NCBI GenBank assembly: GCA_024397875.1
Contig: CP073344.1
Coordinates: 921,001 to 985,000 of the forward strand
Length of the DNA stretch: 64,000 bases
Direction of reading: 5' to 3'
DNA from: Amphritea atlantica
Lineage (GTDB): Bacteria > Pseudomonadota > Gammaproteobacteria > Pseudomonadales > Balneatricaceae
Each line of letters begins with the position of its first letter. Within the stretch, counting starts at the first letter, position 1. A model generated the notes under the pieces. The model was not told where the DNA came from. It did not search any database and saw only the letters and a list, made by a program, of their open reading frames with translations. Below are positions 45,792 through 55,628 of this stretch, piece after piece. The translations under genes were made by a program, and so were the position numbers.

Positions 45792-45968
45792 ATGGCAGTT
45801 AAATCTAAAAAAGCAGCGGCAAGTCAGACTCACGATTCAATTGCAGAACAGACAGCCGCATTTCTTAAGGCCGGCGGTGAGATCCAGAAAATAGAAAAAG
45901 GTGTTTCCGGACGAGAAAATAATGGCGGCCCACGTCATATCGTATTAGGAAAGCCCCAGGACAAGTAA
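45792..45968 (+). CDS. Small conserved hypothetical protein, 58 residues
   Basis: ATG 45792 with a strong AAAGGAG seven bases upstream. The product has a Lys-rich start and a conserved-looking core SIAEQTAAFLKAGGEIQKIEKGVSG, as in short gammaproteobacterial proteins of unknown function. No signal or membrane segment. Monocistronic by spacing. Confidence 0.75.
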   Translation: MAVKSKKAAASQTHDSIAEQTAAFLKAGGEIQKIEKGVSGRENNGGPRHIVLGKPQDK

Positions 45969-46158
45969 TATCGTCAGCAGATAAACTAAGCCGCGCTCAG
46001 TTATGCAGAGCGCAGTTACCCTTTATCCCCTTACAGAACCCGTTTTATCTCTCTTTCAGCGGTAATGCCGTTTGTTGGCGCTGACATCATTTGCCGGTAA
46101 TAAGGTGAGTGTCTTTACCAGATAGATTCATATCACTACAGGATTGGATATTGTATTA

Positions 46159-46368
46159 ATGGCGACCCGAGCGTTTACACTGCAGCGAATATGTAACTTT
46201 GCCGGAAAGGAATTTGATCCTGACTCTGATGAGCAGGTCAATGAGGTTTTGCGTAATAAGTTTAATATATCGCTTCCCCAGCGCCGCACGATGAACGATG
46301 CGATGGCGGCTGTATCCAGCGATCACGATATTATCGCATTGATTTTACAATACCGGACAATGGTGTAA
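46159..46368 (+). CDS. Small hypothetical protein, 69 residues
   Basis: Product ATRAFTLQRICNFAGKEFDP...LPQRRTMNDAMAAVSSDHDIIALILQYRTMV looks like a compact helical protein; no family named. ATG 46159 is used although the nearest AGGA is 15 bases upstream; a TTG at 46144 is in frame but overlaps that site. Single gene by spacing. Confidence 0.6.
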   Translation: MATRAFTLQRICNFAGKEFDPDSDEQVNEVLRNKFNISLPQRRTMNDAMAAVSSDHDIIALILQYRTMV

Positions 46369-46909
46369 TCAACTGACCTCTGGAATTCCTGTTGCTAGCC
46401 TGTTGAGTGAGTGCTGCTGGCTTTGTTTACGCAGACTTTGTTCACGCTGATTATGGTGTATACGTTTTTAGCGGTAGGTTTTCTCTTCAGAAGCTCAGGA
46501 TGATACATAATGCTCTGTCTGGTTAAATGCGGCAGAGCCGACAATTCGATATGATCTGTTCAGATCATGAAAAAAAACCCATATATTTTTATAAAGCGCT
46601 ATTAACTTTAATGAAGTAGTTCGATGCCTGTTTTAAAAGACTGCTCCATAGTCACTGAATCTGTTTAATAGCTTCACAGATTTGTGTCAGTAGTAGCGAC
46701 GCGTTTTAGTGCCGCACGTTAGTGACTCAGGCAATGCTGAATGACGCTAGAGTGGGCGTGTGTCGGTAATATAAGACAGTAGGTGTGGACACTTATTATT
46801 GCCGGGATATTGATCTGTATTCGGTTATTTGCGACGTTTGGAGGCTCATATTTATAACCAAAACCTGTTAGGATGGTCAGCATTACACTACCTGTAATTA
46901 AACGGCGGT
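46369..46909. other. 540-bp intergenic region with one perfect palindrome
   Basis: No gene or tRNA was found. The palindrome at 46551-46568 is listed separately. The remainder may be the leader and promoter of the GGDEF gene. Confidence 0.4.
46551..46568. promoter_or_regulatory. Perfect 8+8 palindrome ATGATCTG-TT-CAGATCAT
   Basis: Followed by an A-run, so on the minus strand it is preceded, not followed, by T; it therefore looks like an operator rather than a terminator. The owner is unknown. Confidence 0.45.
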
Positions 46910-49135
46910 TTGGAAGGCTTTACCGTTACATCAGCTCATACCTTGGTTATATGGGGCATCGTCAGCATTTTGAACGTTCAACTGAATCCGGTAGGCAGAG
47001 CCACATATCCTGTTTTTTTGCTGTTCTATATTGGACTTGCGTTCTTTTTCTCCAGTTTTAGCCCTCAGGCGCAGATCGTCTCATTATGGCCCTCAGCCGG
47101 CGTGGCGCTGGCCGGCTGCCTGATCTTTGGTAAACGTTTTCTGCCCGCTATCTTTGTGGGTTCTCTTCTGTTTAATTCGGGCAACTATTTGTGGCACCAC
47201 GGTGAGCTGGGGCTTCCGGTTGTCCTGACCTCCGGGGTTATCGCTCTGGGCTCTGTGGTTCAGGCGTGGATCAATTACAGGGTTCTGCAACTCCGGCGCA
47301 TCAATATTCTCGACGCCCCCTCATACTCCCATGTGGCGGGATTTATCGGTATAGCCTTTCTCTGCTGTCTGATAAGTGCGGTAGTGGGGAATAGCGCGCT
47401 GAACTTTGCTCAAAGCGGGGATATCGCATTACAGCAGCACTGGAATAATGTGCTGATCTGGTGGATAGGGGACTTTTTAGGCGTCATTCTGGTAACGCCG
47501 CTTATGCTGGCGATGTTTATCTATCAACCGGATAAGGCCACCTGGTTCCGTTTGCTGAAGTCGCTATCGATCCCTCTGTTTACCCTGATTACGGCGTTTC
47601 AGGTGGCGCAGCAGTATATCGAAGATTCAGTGGTGGCTAAGACCAAAAATGATTTCGAACTGAAATCTGAAGCGGTTGAAAACATACTGCAGCAGCATAT
47701 GAGTAGTTATCTGGATGCCCTGGACTCTCTGGGCCGCAGGCTGGCGCAGGCAGAAGAGATCAATCCGCAGGTGTTTAGCGATTATACCCGCGCGTCTCTG
47801 ACCCACCTGCCAGGATTCACTGCGATCTCATGGAATAATCTGATCGGGCAGGGCGAGAGCGCCGAATTTGAACAGCACGCCCAGGCTGAGGTAGATCCTG
47901 CATTTAAGATAAGAGGGCAGCCGCTGCTGCCGACTGATCCGCTGGTGGTGGTTGAGTATATTCAGCCGTTGCAAGAGAATCGTCCAGCGTTAGGCTTCAA
48001 CGTTTTCTCCAATGAAGCCCGCAAGCAAAGCATGTTGCTGAGCAAAGCGACCCGCAAAGATACGGCGACCGATATCATTCAGCTGGTGCAGTCAGACAAG
48101 GATGAGCCTGGGTTTCTTATCTTCTCGCCTGTGTTTAAGCAGGTTGTTGCGGGGGATAGTTCGCTTGGAGGGCTTGAATCACTCCGGGGCTTTGTCGTCG
48201 GAGTCTTTCTGGTTGCTGAAATACTCAATAACAGTCAGATCGATGAACGGCTGGATTATATCAACCTCTATGTTTACGAAAATGATAACCCGACAGACAA
48301 AGTGTTTGGTAACGCGGATATTATGACCGATACCGCTGCCGGGGAGGGCTTGAGCCATCTGTTTGAGATTGAGTTCGCGAACCATAAGTGGACCTTTAAT
48401 CTGCATGTCAGTGCCGAAGAGGTGACCGCGCTACAGGTCGGTGACAGTCTGAACTTTCTGATTGCAGAGGTATTGTTTGGCTCTCTGGCGGTACTGATTG
48501 TCCTGTCCGCTTTTGGCTATCATGAAAGGTTGAGCCGGCTGGTTAGTCTGCGTACCGATGAACTGAAACAAGCCAATGCGGAGATGAGGCGGTTAGCCTT
48601 TTATGACTCGCTGACCGGGCTGCCAAACCGGCGATTGTTTATTGACCGGGTGGAGCACACTATCGCGCTATGTCGGAGGAATAACGGCTCAGCGGGATTG
48701 CTGTATATGGATCTGAATGGCTTTAAAGCGGTGAACGATACGTTAGGCCATGATGTTGGTGATCAGCTACTCATGGAGATCAGTCGGCGTTTCAGTAGTG
48801 TATTACGTGACAGTGATACCCTGGCGCGGCTGGGAGGGGATGAGTTTACCCTTATATTGCCGGGCAGCCCCGGGGTCGCTGATGTCAGCGTTATCGCCAA
48901 CAAGCTGACAGCCTGTCTGAAGGAACCGATAAAGTTGTCCGGGACTGAACTTCGGGTTTCAAACAGTATCGGTGTCGCATTTTATCCGAAAGATGGGGCT
49001 AACCGGGTCGATCTGATCGCTGCCGCTGACAGTGCCATGTATGCGGCCAAAAAGAACGGGTCAACGCTCTGTTTTTATGCGGCTGAATTAAGCACTGAAA
49101 AGGCGATCACAGAACCTGTCGCGCTGGCCAGGTGA
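46910..49135 (+). CDS. MASE1-CHASE-GGDEF diguanylate cyclase
   Basis: A 741-residue membrane protein. Residues about 10-240 are a MASE1-type sensor with about eight helices (SLWPSAGVALAGCLIFGKR, VLIWWIGDFLGVILVTPLML). A periplasmic CHASE-like domain follows (about 250-510), then a helix near 515-535 and a GGDEF domain (about 560-725) with intact GGDEF and upstream RDSD inhibitory site. It should make cyclic di-GMP with product feedback. TTG 46910 is the longest start; the true start could be slightly downstream. The first base region has only weak ribosome-site match. Confidence 0.88.
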   Translation: MEGFTVTSAHTLVIWGIVSILNVQLNPVGRATYPVFLLFYIGLAFFFSSFSPQAQIVSLWPSAGVALAGCLIFGKRFLPAIFVGSLLFNSGNYLWHHGELGLPVVLTSGVIALGSVVQAWINYRVLQLRRINILDAPSYSHVAGFIGIAFLCCLISAVVGNSALNFAQSGDIALQQHWNNVLIWWIGDFLGVILVTPLMLAMFIYQPDKATWFRLLKSLSIPLFTLITAFQVAQQYIEDSVVAKTKNDFELKSEAVENILQQHMSSYLDALDSLGRRLAQAEEINPQVFSDYTRASLTHLPGFTAISWNNLIGQGESAEFEQHAQAEVDPAFKIRGQPLLPTDPLVVVEYIQPLQENRPALGFNVFSNEARKQSMLLSKATRKDTATDIIQLVQSDKDEPGFLIFSPVFKQVVAGDSSLGGLESLRGFVVGVFLVAEILNNSQIDERLDYINLYVYENDNPTDKVFGNADIMTDTAAGEGLSHLFEIEFANHKWTFNLHVSAEEVTALQVGDSLNFLIAEVLFGSLAVLIVLSAFGYHERLSRLVSLRTDELKQANAEMRRLAFYDSLTGLPNRRLFIDRVEHTIALCRRNNGSAGLLYMDLNGFKAVNDTLGHDVGDQLLMEISRRFSSVLRDSDTLARLGGDEFTLILPGSPGVADVSVIANKLTACLKEPIKLSGTELRVSNSIGVAFYPKDGANRVDLIAAADSAMYAAKKNGSTLCFYAAELSTEKAITEPVALAR

Positions 49136-49235
49136 ATTCCGAATAATGATGACCCACTAGCCGGTTGGCAAACTCTGTGGCGACACACTCTGTTGGATGC
49201 ATTACTGGCAGGTGACTATGTCGCTGCTGCCAGTG

Positions 49236-49577
49236 TCAGCCAAGCTGTTTGGCATAACTGTGACGGTGAATATCGTCGACCTCCACGGTCAACGAGACTT
49301 GAGTCAGATTCAGGTCGGTTAATCCCGTCAGTACTGTAGACGTTAAATGCTGTTTTTGTGCATCAGTTCTTCCGCTTAATATCCTTAGTGTTACGTGAAT
49401 AAAATCAGCAGGTTCTGCACCTGTGAGGCAATTGTCGTATGCCAGTGCGCGGGTTTTAATATCCGGTCCCTCAAACAGGCCGGATTTCAGTGCGCTCGCA
49501 TAAACGTTTTGCATCAGTTCTGATGGACTAAGCCGGGATCCGAGTGTTGCTGAATATTCAACGATACAGTGGGGCAA
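49236..49577 (-). CDS. 5-carboxymethyl-2-hydroxymuconate isomerase-like protein
   Basis: A 113-residue tautomerase-superfamily protein. It starts PHCIVEYSA with the catalytic N-terminal proline after Met removal, and continues with FIHVTLRILSGRTDAQKQHLT, both as in HpaF/HpcD CHMI enzymes, which act in homoprotocatechuate degradation. The rest of that pathway is not in the window, so the real substrate may differ. Followed by a DUF4336 gene upstream on the same strand. Confidence 0.87.
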   Translation of the reverse strand: MPHCIVEYSATLGSRLSPSELMQNVYASALKSGLFEGPDIKTRALAYDNCLTGAEPADFIHVTLRILSGRTDAQKQHLTSTVLTGLTDLNLTQVSLTVEVDDIHRHSYAKQLG

Positions 49578-49630
49578 TGGTTCATACTCCAGATAAATTT
49601 GGGTGAGTGACTGAGGTGTCCAGGGCGGGC

Positions 49631-50323
49631 TCAGTCGATGTTCAGCCAGTTAAAAGATCGCTTTAAAAACAGTTCTGCTTCGCGGGTGATTATCTGCCCG
49701 TGGGCCATTACGATCTTTTTCGGGTGCCAGTGTAATATGTTTTGCAGATGCCGTTTCGCTTCAGCTTTGCTGAACATAAAGCTGAGTCGCCAGTCCAGAG
49801 GCATCTTGCCATCCGGCGCCAGAATGCCTGCCGCCCGGGCCACGAACCGTTTCAGTGGTGTGAACGATTCCGGGGCAAAGTTTTCGATCAGGTCGGTAAC
49901 GATCAGTGTTTCAGAGGTTTTATGAAAAAATACACACTCCTCCATGACAGGGGAGCCGGTAAAGAGTAGCTGGGCGATATGTTCTGACCAGGGGGCATTG
50001 AAATACGGAGTAAAAACAGCATTAAAACAGATATCCGGGCGCTTCTGTTGCACGCCTTTTGTGCCAAATGTCAGTGCGTCCTGGTAGTGATGTTGCCACG
50101 CCTGAATAAACAGATGATGCAGATGATTGGGTGAGATCAGATATTTAACGCTCCCAAGCTGATCAATCTGCCGGACCAGTTCATCTGTCAGGGCGATCGG
50201 GCTGTGAACCCAAAGCTCATCACCCGGTAGTCTGATTACGGTCATGCGTGTGGTGTAGGGCAGGGTAAAGAACGGCACCGCAGCCCCTTCGAAAATCCAT
50301 ATGTTTTCACCGACATTAACCAT
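49631..50323 (-). CDS. DUF4336 domain protein (metallo-beta-lactamase-like fold)
   Basis: A 230-residue protein matching DUF4336 by NIWIFEGAAVPFFTLPYTTRMTVIRL, PNHLHHLFIQAW and VMAHGQII. The family is related to metallo-beta-lactamase folds, with a reduced set of ligands. ATG 50323 with AGGAGCAGGA upstream is chosen over a longer frame from 50449. It lies 53 bases before the CHMI-like gene and 70 bases after the PNPOx-like gene; the three may form one unit. Confidence 0.85.
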   Translation of the reverse strand: MVNVGENIWIFEGAAVPFFTLPYTTRMTVIRLPGDELWVHSPIALTDELVRQIDQLGSVKYLISPNHLHHLFIQAWQHHYQDALTFGTKGVQQKRPDICFNAVFTPYFNAPWSEHIAQLLFTGSPVMEECVFFHKTSETLIVTDLIENFAPESFTPLKRFVARAAGILAPDGKMPLDWRLSFMFSKAEAKRHLQNILHWHPKKIVMAHGQIITREAELFLKRSFNWLNID

Positions 50324-50393
50324 ATCCTGCTCCTGATTTAAGCTCCGGGCAAACGCGCCAGACGTTTTTGAGAAACGCCCCTGAGAGCACCGC

Positions 50394-50963
50394 TCATTCT
50401 TCAGCTGGACTGATCCCGGAGCGTTCGACAATCTCCGTATCGAAACCATTGAGGCTCTGCCGATTTCGGTTATACCAGTAAGCCTCGATACCGCTTTTGC
50501 CCTTTTTCTCAGACCAGTTAGCTAACGCATCACGGTCGCCTTTGTAATCAAAATAGGGCACTGACATGCCGCAGGATGACTGAACCTGGCTGATATCCAG
50601 TATGAATATTTGCCGGGCGGCAACCGTAGCGGGAAACAGCTCGCAGTATAGCTGCCATTCAGGATCAGCCTGATGTAACACCCGGGCATCACCGTAAGTT
50701 CTGAGAATCAGCGGTGCACCTTCAAAATCACAGAACATCAGGGTCATTCTCGGATTCTGCAGCACATGGGCCGCAGATTCGTTGCCGCTGCCGGTCAGGT
50801 TCAGCCAGGCAAGGGTTGTTGAGTTAATCACCCGGAGGGAATCTCCGCCTTTGGGGGACAGGTTTACATGTCCGGTGGGTGCCGCTGTGGCGATAAAATA
50901 GATTTTCTGCGCAGCGATAAATTCAATATGTTTATCTGACAGTTCTGAGAATTGCTGACCCAT
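50394..50963 (-). CDS. Pyridoxamine 5'-phosphate oxidase-family flavoprotein
   Basis: A 189-residue split-barrel protein. Segments FIATAAPTGHVNLSPKGGD, LTGSGNESAAHVLQNPRMTLMFCDFEGAP and LRTYGDARVL match the PNPOx-like FMN-binding group. It is not PdxH, being shorter and lacking its PLP motifs. ATG 50963 follows an AAGGAG site. Substrate unknown. Start of a likely three-gene unit. Confidence 0.85.
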   Translation of the reverse strand: MGQQFSELSDKHIEFIAAQKIYFIATAAPTGHVNLSPKGGDSLRVINSTTLAWLNLTGSGNESAAHVLQNPRMTLMFCDFEGAPLILRTYGDARVLHQADPEWQLYCELFPATVAARQIFILDISQVQSSCGMSVPYFDYKGDRDALANWSEKKGKSGIEAYWYNRNRQSLNGFDTEIVERSGISPAEE

Positions 50964-51013
50964 GCTGTTCTCCTTGTAACACAGCGTATTAGATTAATAT
51001 CAGATGATTGCGC

Positions 51014-51050
51014 TGATGTGAAACAGAAAAGGGATGTGAAACAGAAAAGG
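51014..51050 (+). repeat. 18-bp direct repeat (GATGTGAAACAGAAAAGG twice)
   Basis: A small tandem duplication abutting the metE terminator. Confidence 0.6.
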
Positions 51051-51072
51051 CCGGAAATTGCTTCCCGGCCTT
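51045..51072 (-). terminator. Rho-independent terminator of metE
   Basis: On the minus strand, AAGGCCGGGAAGC... pairs with CCGGCCTTTT, a 7-8 bp GC-rich stem ending in TTTTC. Confidence 0.8.
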
Positions 51073-51103
51073 GTGCTTGTCGCTGTTGTTACCCGAAGGA
51101 GGG

Positions 51104-53386
51104 TTATGCCGCCAGTCGCTGCTCGCGCAGGATTTTAGCGGCTGCAACCATATTGATCAGGCTGGTGGCAACTTCATCCCAGCCACGGGTTTTCAGACCA
51201 CAGTCAGGGTTGATCCAGAGCCGTTCGGCCGGAATCAGCGTGGCGGCTTTTTCAATCAGTGCCTGAATCTGCTCCACTGTTGGCGTATTCGGGCTGTGGA
51301 TATCATAAACACCGGGGCCGATCTCGTTGGGGTATCTGAATTCAGTAAACACCTCCAGCAGCTCCATATTGGAACGGCTGGTCTCGATGGTGATGACATC
51401 GGCATCCATATCAGCTATCGCCTGAATGATGTCATTGAACTCGGCATAACACATATGCGTATGGATCTGTGTTTCCGGCTGTACGCCACTGGCGGAAACA
51501 CGGAAAGCATAGACCGCCCATTGCAGATAATATTCCCACTCGGACTGTTTCAGCGGCAGCCCTTCACGAATCGCCGGTTCATCGATCTGGATCGCAGCGA
51601 TGCCTGCCTGCTCAAGGTCAACCACTTCATCCCGCAGCGCCAGAGCGATCTGCAGACAGGTTTCAGAGCGGGGCTGGTCGTCCCGCACAAACGCCCACTG
51701 CAGCATGGTTACCGGCCCGGTCAGCATCCCTTTAACCGGTTTATTGCTCAGTGATTGCGCATAACGGCTCCAACTGACGGTCATCGCTTCTTTGCGCAGA
51801 ATATCGCCATAGATAATCGGCGGTTTAACACAGCGGGAGCCGTAGGACTGTACCCAGCCCAGTTGACTGGTGGTATAGCCTTCCAGCTGTTCACCGAAGT
51901 ATTCAACCATGTCGTTTCGCTCCGGCTCGCCATGCACCAGCATGTCCAGCCCATAGCGCTCCTGCCGTTCGATGCAGTCGTTTATCTCTGACTGCATAAT
52001 GGCGGTATAGGTGATCTCATCCAGTTCGCCGCGACGGAAACGGGCCCGGGCCGAGCGGATATCGGTGGTTTGCGGGAAAGAACCGATGGTGGTGGTCGGG
52101 AACGCTGGCAGCTGCAGTTTTTGCTGCTGTCTGATGGCACGTTCTGCATAGGGCAGGCCACGCTCACCATCCTGCGGCATCAGCCCATTGACCCGGCGTT
52201 TCACCTCGATACGGTGAACCCGCTGGGATTGTGTCCGGGCGGTTACATCCCGCAGATTGGCGGCTAACTGATCGCTGCTTTCACCCTGCAGTGTCTGTTT
52301 CAGTAAGGTGATCTCAGCCAGTTTCTGCCGGGCAAATGCCAGCCAGCTGTATAGCTCGGGATCAAAACCGGTTTCCTGTTGCAGATCGACCGGGACATGC
52401 AGTAGCGAACAGCTGGTGGATAACCAGAAGTTGTCACCCCGCTGATCGGCAACTCGCTTAAGACGTTCGGCAACGGCGCTGATATCGGTTTTCCAGATAT
52501 TGCGGCCATCAATCGCACCCACTGAGAGAACCTGGTCAGACCGCAGTCGCTCGCTGAAACGGATGAACTCATCTGAGCCACGTACGGCATCCAGATGGAA
52601 GCCATCTACGGGCAGATAAGCGGTGAGGTCGAGGTTAGTGTCCAGCGCACCAAAATAGGTGGTTAGCAGCAGCTTCAGTCCGGTGCCGCACGTGCTCAGT
52701 GTCTGATAGGCCTCGCGATATGCCTCCTGCCATTTAGGTGTTAATTCCAGCGTCAGCGCCGGTTCATCGATCTGCACCCAGTCGATATTTTTCCGTGCCA
52801 GTAGTTTTAACAGGCCTTTATAGCTGTCCAGCAGGGCCGGCAGCAGTGTAAGTTTATCAAACTCCTCTGCGGCACATTTCGCCAGCCACAGATAGGTTAC
52901 CGGGCCCGGGATCACCGGCTTGACCTGGTGTCCCAGCTGCTGTGCTTCGGCGATCTCTGCCAGAAGCTTTTCCGGGTTGAGAATAAATTGCTGATTAACT
53001 GCCAGTTCGGGTACCAGATAGTGATAATTGGTATCGAACCATTTAGTCATCTCACAGGCACGGGTTGCACTACCGGAGGGTGCCCGACCCCGGGCCATGC
53101 GGAAATAGTTATCAAAACTGTCGCAGCTGCCATCACTGAAGCGCTGGGGGACTACCCCCAGCAGTACAGAATGGTCCAGCACCTGATCATACAGGGAGAA
53201 GTCATTGACGGTGACGAAGTCCATGCCGCTTTCGGCCTGTATATTCCAGTTTTGCATTCGCAGCGTTTTTGCCATATCAACCAGCTCATTGCGGCTGGTT
53301 TTTCCATGCCAGTAATTTTCCAGTGCGAATTTAAGCTCGCGCTGTGCGCCGATACGGGGAAAGCCCGGAATATGTGTTTTCACCAT
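51104..53386 (-). CDS. metE: Cobalamin-independent methionine synthase
   Basis: A 760-residue enzyme transferring methyl from 5-methyltetrahydropteroyl-triglutamate to homocysteine. Both barrels are present: N-terminal MVKTHIPGFPRIGAQRELKFALENYW, and C-terminal TTIGSFPQT, HGEPERNDMVEYFGEQLEG, with zinc ligands in HMCYAEF and NPDCGLKTRGW. ATG 53386 has AGGAGAAG upstream; the frame extends to 53521 without homology. No cobalamin riboswitch is visible; a TGAA-N5-TTAA half-match to a MetR site lies near 53530. Confidence 0.97.
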   Translation of the reverse strand: MVKTHIPGFPRIGAQRELKFALENYWHGKTSRNELVDMAKTLRMQNWNIQAESGMDFVTVNDFSLYDQVLDHSVLLGVVPQRFSDGSCDSFDNYFRMARGRAPSGSATRACEMTKWFDTNYHYLVPELAVNQQFILNPEKLLAEIAEAQQLGHQVKPVIPGPVTYLWLAKCAAEEFDKLTLLPALLDSYKGLLKLLARKNIDWVQIDEPALTLELTPKWQEAYREAYQTLSTCGTGLKLLLTTYFGALDTNLDLTAYLPVDGFHLDAVRGSDEFIRFSERLRSDQVLSVGAIDGRNIWKTDISAVAERLKRVADQRGDNFWLSTSCSLLHVPVDLQQETGFDPELYSWLAFARQKLAEITLLKQTLQGESSDQLAANLRDVTARTQSQRVHRIEVKRRVNGLMPQDGERGLPYAERAIRQQQKLQLPAFPTTTIGSFPQTTDIRSARARFRRGELDEITYTAIMQSEINDCIERQERYGLDMLVHGEPERNDMVEYFGEQLEGYTTSQLGWVQSYGSRCVKPPIIYGDILRKEAMTVSWSRYAQSLSNKPVKGMLTGPVTMLQWAFVRDDQPRSETCLQIALALRDEVVDLEQAGIAAIQIDEPAIREGLPLKQSEWEYYLQWAVYAFRVSASGVQPETQIHTHMCYAEFNDIIQAIADMDADVITIETSRSNMELLEVFTEFRYPNEIGPGVYDIHSPNTPTVEQIQALIEKAATLIPAERLWINPDCGLKTRGWDEVATSLINMVAAAKILREQRLAA

Positions 53387-53581
53387 CTTCTCCTGTTGAT
53401 AGTTTTTGAGTAGCTCTTCCTGAGCAGTTTTGATTAACCGCTCAGCGGGGCACGAACCTGTGCCGAAAGAGAGGCTGATTATGGTGGCGAATAAACATGA
53501 GGTAAATTGATATAAAATCACAAATTATTGAATTTAATTAATACAGGTTGTTTTGTGATCAGTTTTTAATACACAGGAGGA

Positions 53582-53995
53582 TTACTTGAAGGGAGGCTCT
53601 AATTCTTTATCAGCAGATAGCGGGCGTGTTGAGGGTTTACTCCAGACATACCAGAGGGCAAATACAACGGTTGCGCCGGCCAGCGCTTTCAAGCCGGGAT
53701 GGAAACTCAGGAACAGCAGCGGGTAGCTGACCATTATCAGCATCATGCTGCTGGCAAACAGTTTAGCTTTCATCGGGATGACACCGTGCTCTTCCCAATC
53801 ACGGATATAGTGTCCGAACCAGCGGTGGTTGAGCAGGTACTGGTGCAGACGTTCCGAACTACGGGAAAAACAGAAGGCGGCGACCAGCAGAAAAGGGGTG
53901 GTAGGGACCAGTGGGAGTAGTAGTCCGATTACTCCTAACAGAACGAAAAACAAGCCGCTAATCAGAAAAATTATCCGGATCAGTTTCTGGCGCAC
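53582..53995 (-). CDS. DUF454 (YbaN-like) inner-membrane protein
   Basis: A 137-residue membrane protein. It opens with a helix LIRIIFLISGLFFVLLGVIGLLLPLVPTTPF with the DUF454 LPLVPTTPFLLVAAFCFSRSSERL motif, a loop with HRWFGHYIRDWEEHGVIP, and two further helices. Function unknown. ATG 53995 has GGAG upstream. Nearly 200 bases separate it from metE on the same strand. Confidence 0.9.
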   Translation of the reverse strand: MRQKLIRIIFLISGLFFVLLGVIGLLLPLVPTTPFLLVAAFCFSRSSERLHQYLLNHRWFGHYIRDWEEHGVIPMKAKLFASSMMLIMVSYPLLFLSFHPGLKALAGATVVFALWYVWSKPSTRPLSADKELEPPFK

Positions 53996-54257
53996 ATTCT
54001 CTCCTCAAGGTTTGGTATTGGCTCATCCTAGCAGATTTGACGATAGCAGATCTATGTATAAAACAGCCGCAGATGAAAAGCGGCTGCGGGCAGAATTCTA
54101 AACAGAATAGCGGGCACCGATACCTCAGACAAAGGCTGTCAGGCTGGCGCTGCCGGTCGGCAGCAGATCATCTCAGCTGTTTGCTATAACAACTATACTG
54201 AAAGCCAGTTGGTGATGTTTATAGCGGATTTCCTGACCTACCCCGGTTGGGGCATAT

Positions 54258-54279
54258 ACCGCTAACAATGGTGAGCGGT
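54258..54279. promoter_or_regulatory. Inverted repeat ACCGCT-N10-AGCGGT upstream of gcdH
   Basis: Perfect 6-bp arms, about 160 bases before the gcdH start; candidate regulator site. Confidence 0.45.
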
Positions 54280-54358
54280 AGTATCAGTATCAGGACAAAA
54301 TCGAGATCACCAGAGTGGTTATTGGGACTTGATTTTGTAAAAAATAATGAACAATATG

Positions 54359-54382
54359 CGGTTATTATTCCTATTATAACCG
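54359..54382. promoter_or_regulatory. Inverted repeat CGGTTAT-N10-ATAACCG upstream of gcdH
   Basis: Perfect 7-bp arms, 58 bases before the start codon, where an operator or activator site would lie. Confidence 0.55.
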
Positions 54383-54440
54383 GTGGAAATCGCTGTCAAA
54401 GGCGGTGGCTGCAACTAACGAGAAGCAAGAGGCGTGTTCC

Positions 54441-55628
54441 ATGAGCAAATCTTCTACAAAGCCTGCATTTAACTGGGAAGATCCGTTTTCCCTTGAAACT
54501 CAACTGACCGAAGAGGAGCGGATGGTACGCGATGCCGCTCGTGATTACTGTCAGGGTCAGCTACTGCCGCGGGTTACAGAAGCCAATCGCAACGAGATTT
54601 TCCATACCGAGATTATGCAGGAGCTGGGTGAACTCGGCTTGCTGGGATCTACCCTGCCAGAGCAGTACGGCGGTTCAGAAGTCAATTATGTGTGTTACGG
54701 CCTGGTCGCCCGTGAAGTTGAGCGGGTCGACAGTGGTTACCGTTCGGCTATGTCGGTGCAGTCGTCGCTGGTGATGCACCCGATCTACGCTTACGGTACT
54801 GAAGAGCAGCGGATGAAGTATCTGCCAAAACTGGCCTCCGGTGAGTGGATCGGCTGTTTTGGTCTGACTGAGCCGGATGTTGGCTCTGATCCGAATAATA
54901 TGAAAACCCGCGCCACCAAAGTCGATGGTGGTTATATCCTTAAAGGCGCGAAGATGTGGATCACCAACTCTCCGGTCGCTGACGTGTTTGTCGTCTGGGC
55001 TAAGCTGGACGGTGTGGTACGCGGTTTCGTGCTGGAAAAAGGCATGCCGGGACTGAGTGCGCCTAAGATCGAAGGTAAGTTCTCTCTGCGCGCCTCCGTG
55101 ACCGGTGAGATTGTCATGGAAGATGTGTTTGTGCCTGACGAGAACCTGTTGCCGGGTGTTGAAGGACTGGCAGGTCCGTTTGGCTGCCTTAACAAAGCCC
55201 GTTACGGTATCGCGTGGGGCGCGCTGGGTGCGGCAGAGTTCTGCTGGACCGCTGCCCGTCAGTACACCCTTGACCGGATTCAGTTCCAGCGTCCGCTGGC
55301 GGCTAATCAGCTGGTGCAGAAAAAACTGGCGGATATGCAAACTGAGATCTCTCTGGGTCTGCAGGGCTGTCTGCAGATGGGCCGCCTGATGGATGATGAT
55401 CGTTGCCCGGTTGAGCTGATCTCGCTGATGAAGCGTAATAACTGCGGTAAATCGCTGGATATCGCCCGGGTTGCCCGTGATATGCATGGCGGCAATGGTA
55501 TCTCCGATGAGTTTGGAGTGATTCGTCATGTGATGAACCTGGAAGCGGTGAATACCTATGAAGGCACGCATGATATTCACGCCCTGATTCTGGGTCGTGC
55601 GATGACAGGCATTCAGGCGTTCTTCTGA
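54441..55628 (+). CDS. gcdH: Glutaryl-CoA dehydrogenase
   Basis: FAD-dependent acyl-CoA dehydrogenase of 395 residues that oxidises and decarboxylates glutaryl-CoA to crotonyl-CoA. Family signatures: [41 protein letters not shown] and catalytic glutamate in [20 protein letters not shown]. The Arg in SMHGG-like region and the EGKFSLRAS segment fit GcdH rather than short-chain enzymes. ATG 54441 has GAGG eight bases upstream. Its stop overlaps the CoA-transferase start by one base. Two inverted repeats lie in its promoter region. Confidence 0.95.
   Translation: MSKSSTKPAFNWEDPFSLETQLTEEERMVRDAARDYCQGQLLPRVTEANRNEIFHTEIMQELGELGLLGSTLPEQYGGSEVNYVCYGLVAREVERVDSGYRSAMSVQSSLVMHPIYAYGTEEQRMKYLPKLASGEWIGCFGLTEPDVGSDPNNMKTRATKVDGGYILKGAKMWITNSPVADVFVVWAKLDGVVRGFVLEKGMPGLSAPKIEGKFSLRASVTGEIVMEDVFVPDENLLPGVEGLAGPFGCLNKARYGIAWGALGAAEFCWTAARQYTLDRIQFQRPLAANQLVQKKLADMQTEISLGLQGCLQMGRLMDDDRCPVELISLMKRNNCGKSLDIARVARDMHGGNGISDEFGVIRHVMNLEAVNTYEGTHDIHALILGRAMTGIQAFF

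Noticed and set aside
46369..46909. Possible tRNA or small RNA gene in the long gap
   Set aside because: No cloverleaf, CCA end or T-loop motif found; only one palindrome stands out.
53387..53581. Cobalamin riboswitch before metE
   Set aside because: The conserved GCCACTG box and the B12-box pattern are absent; only small hairpins are seen.
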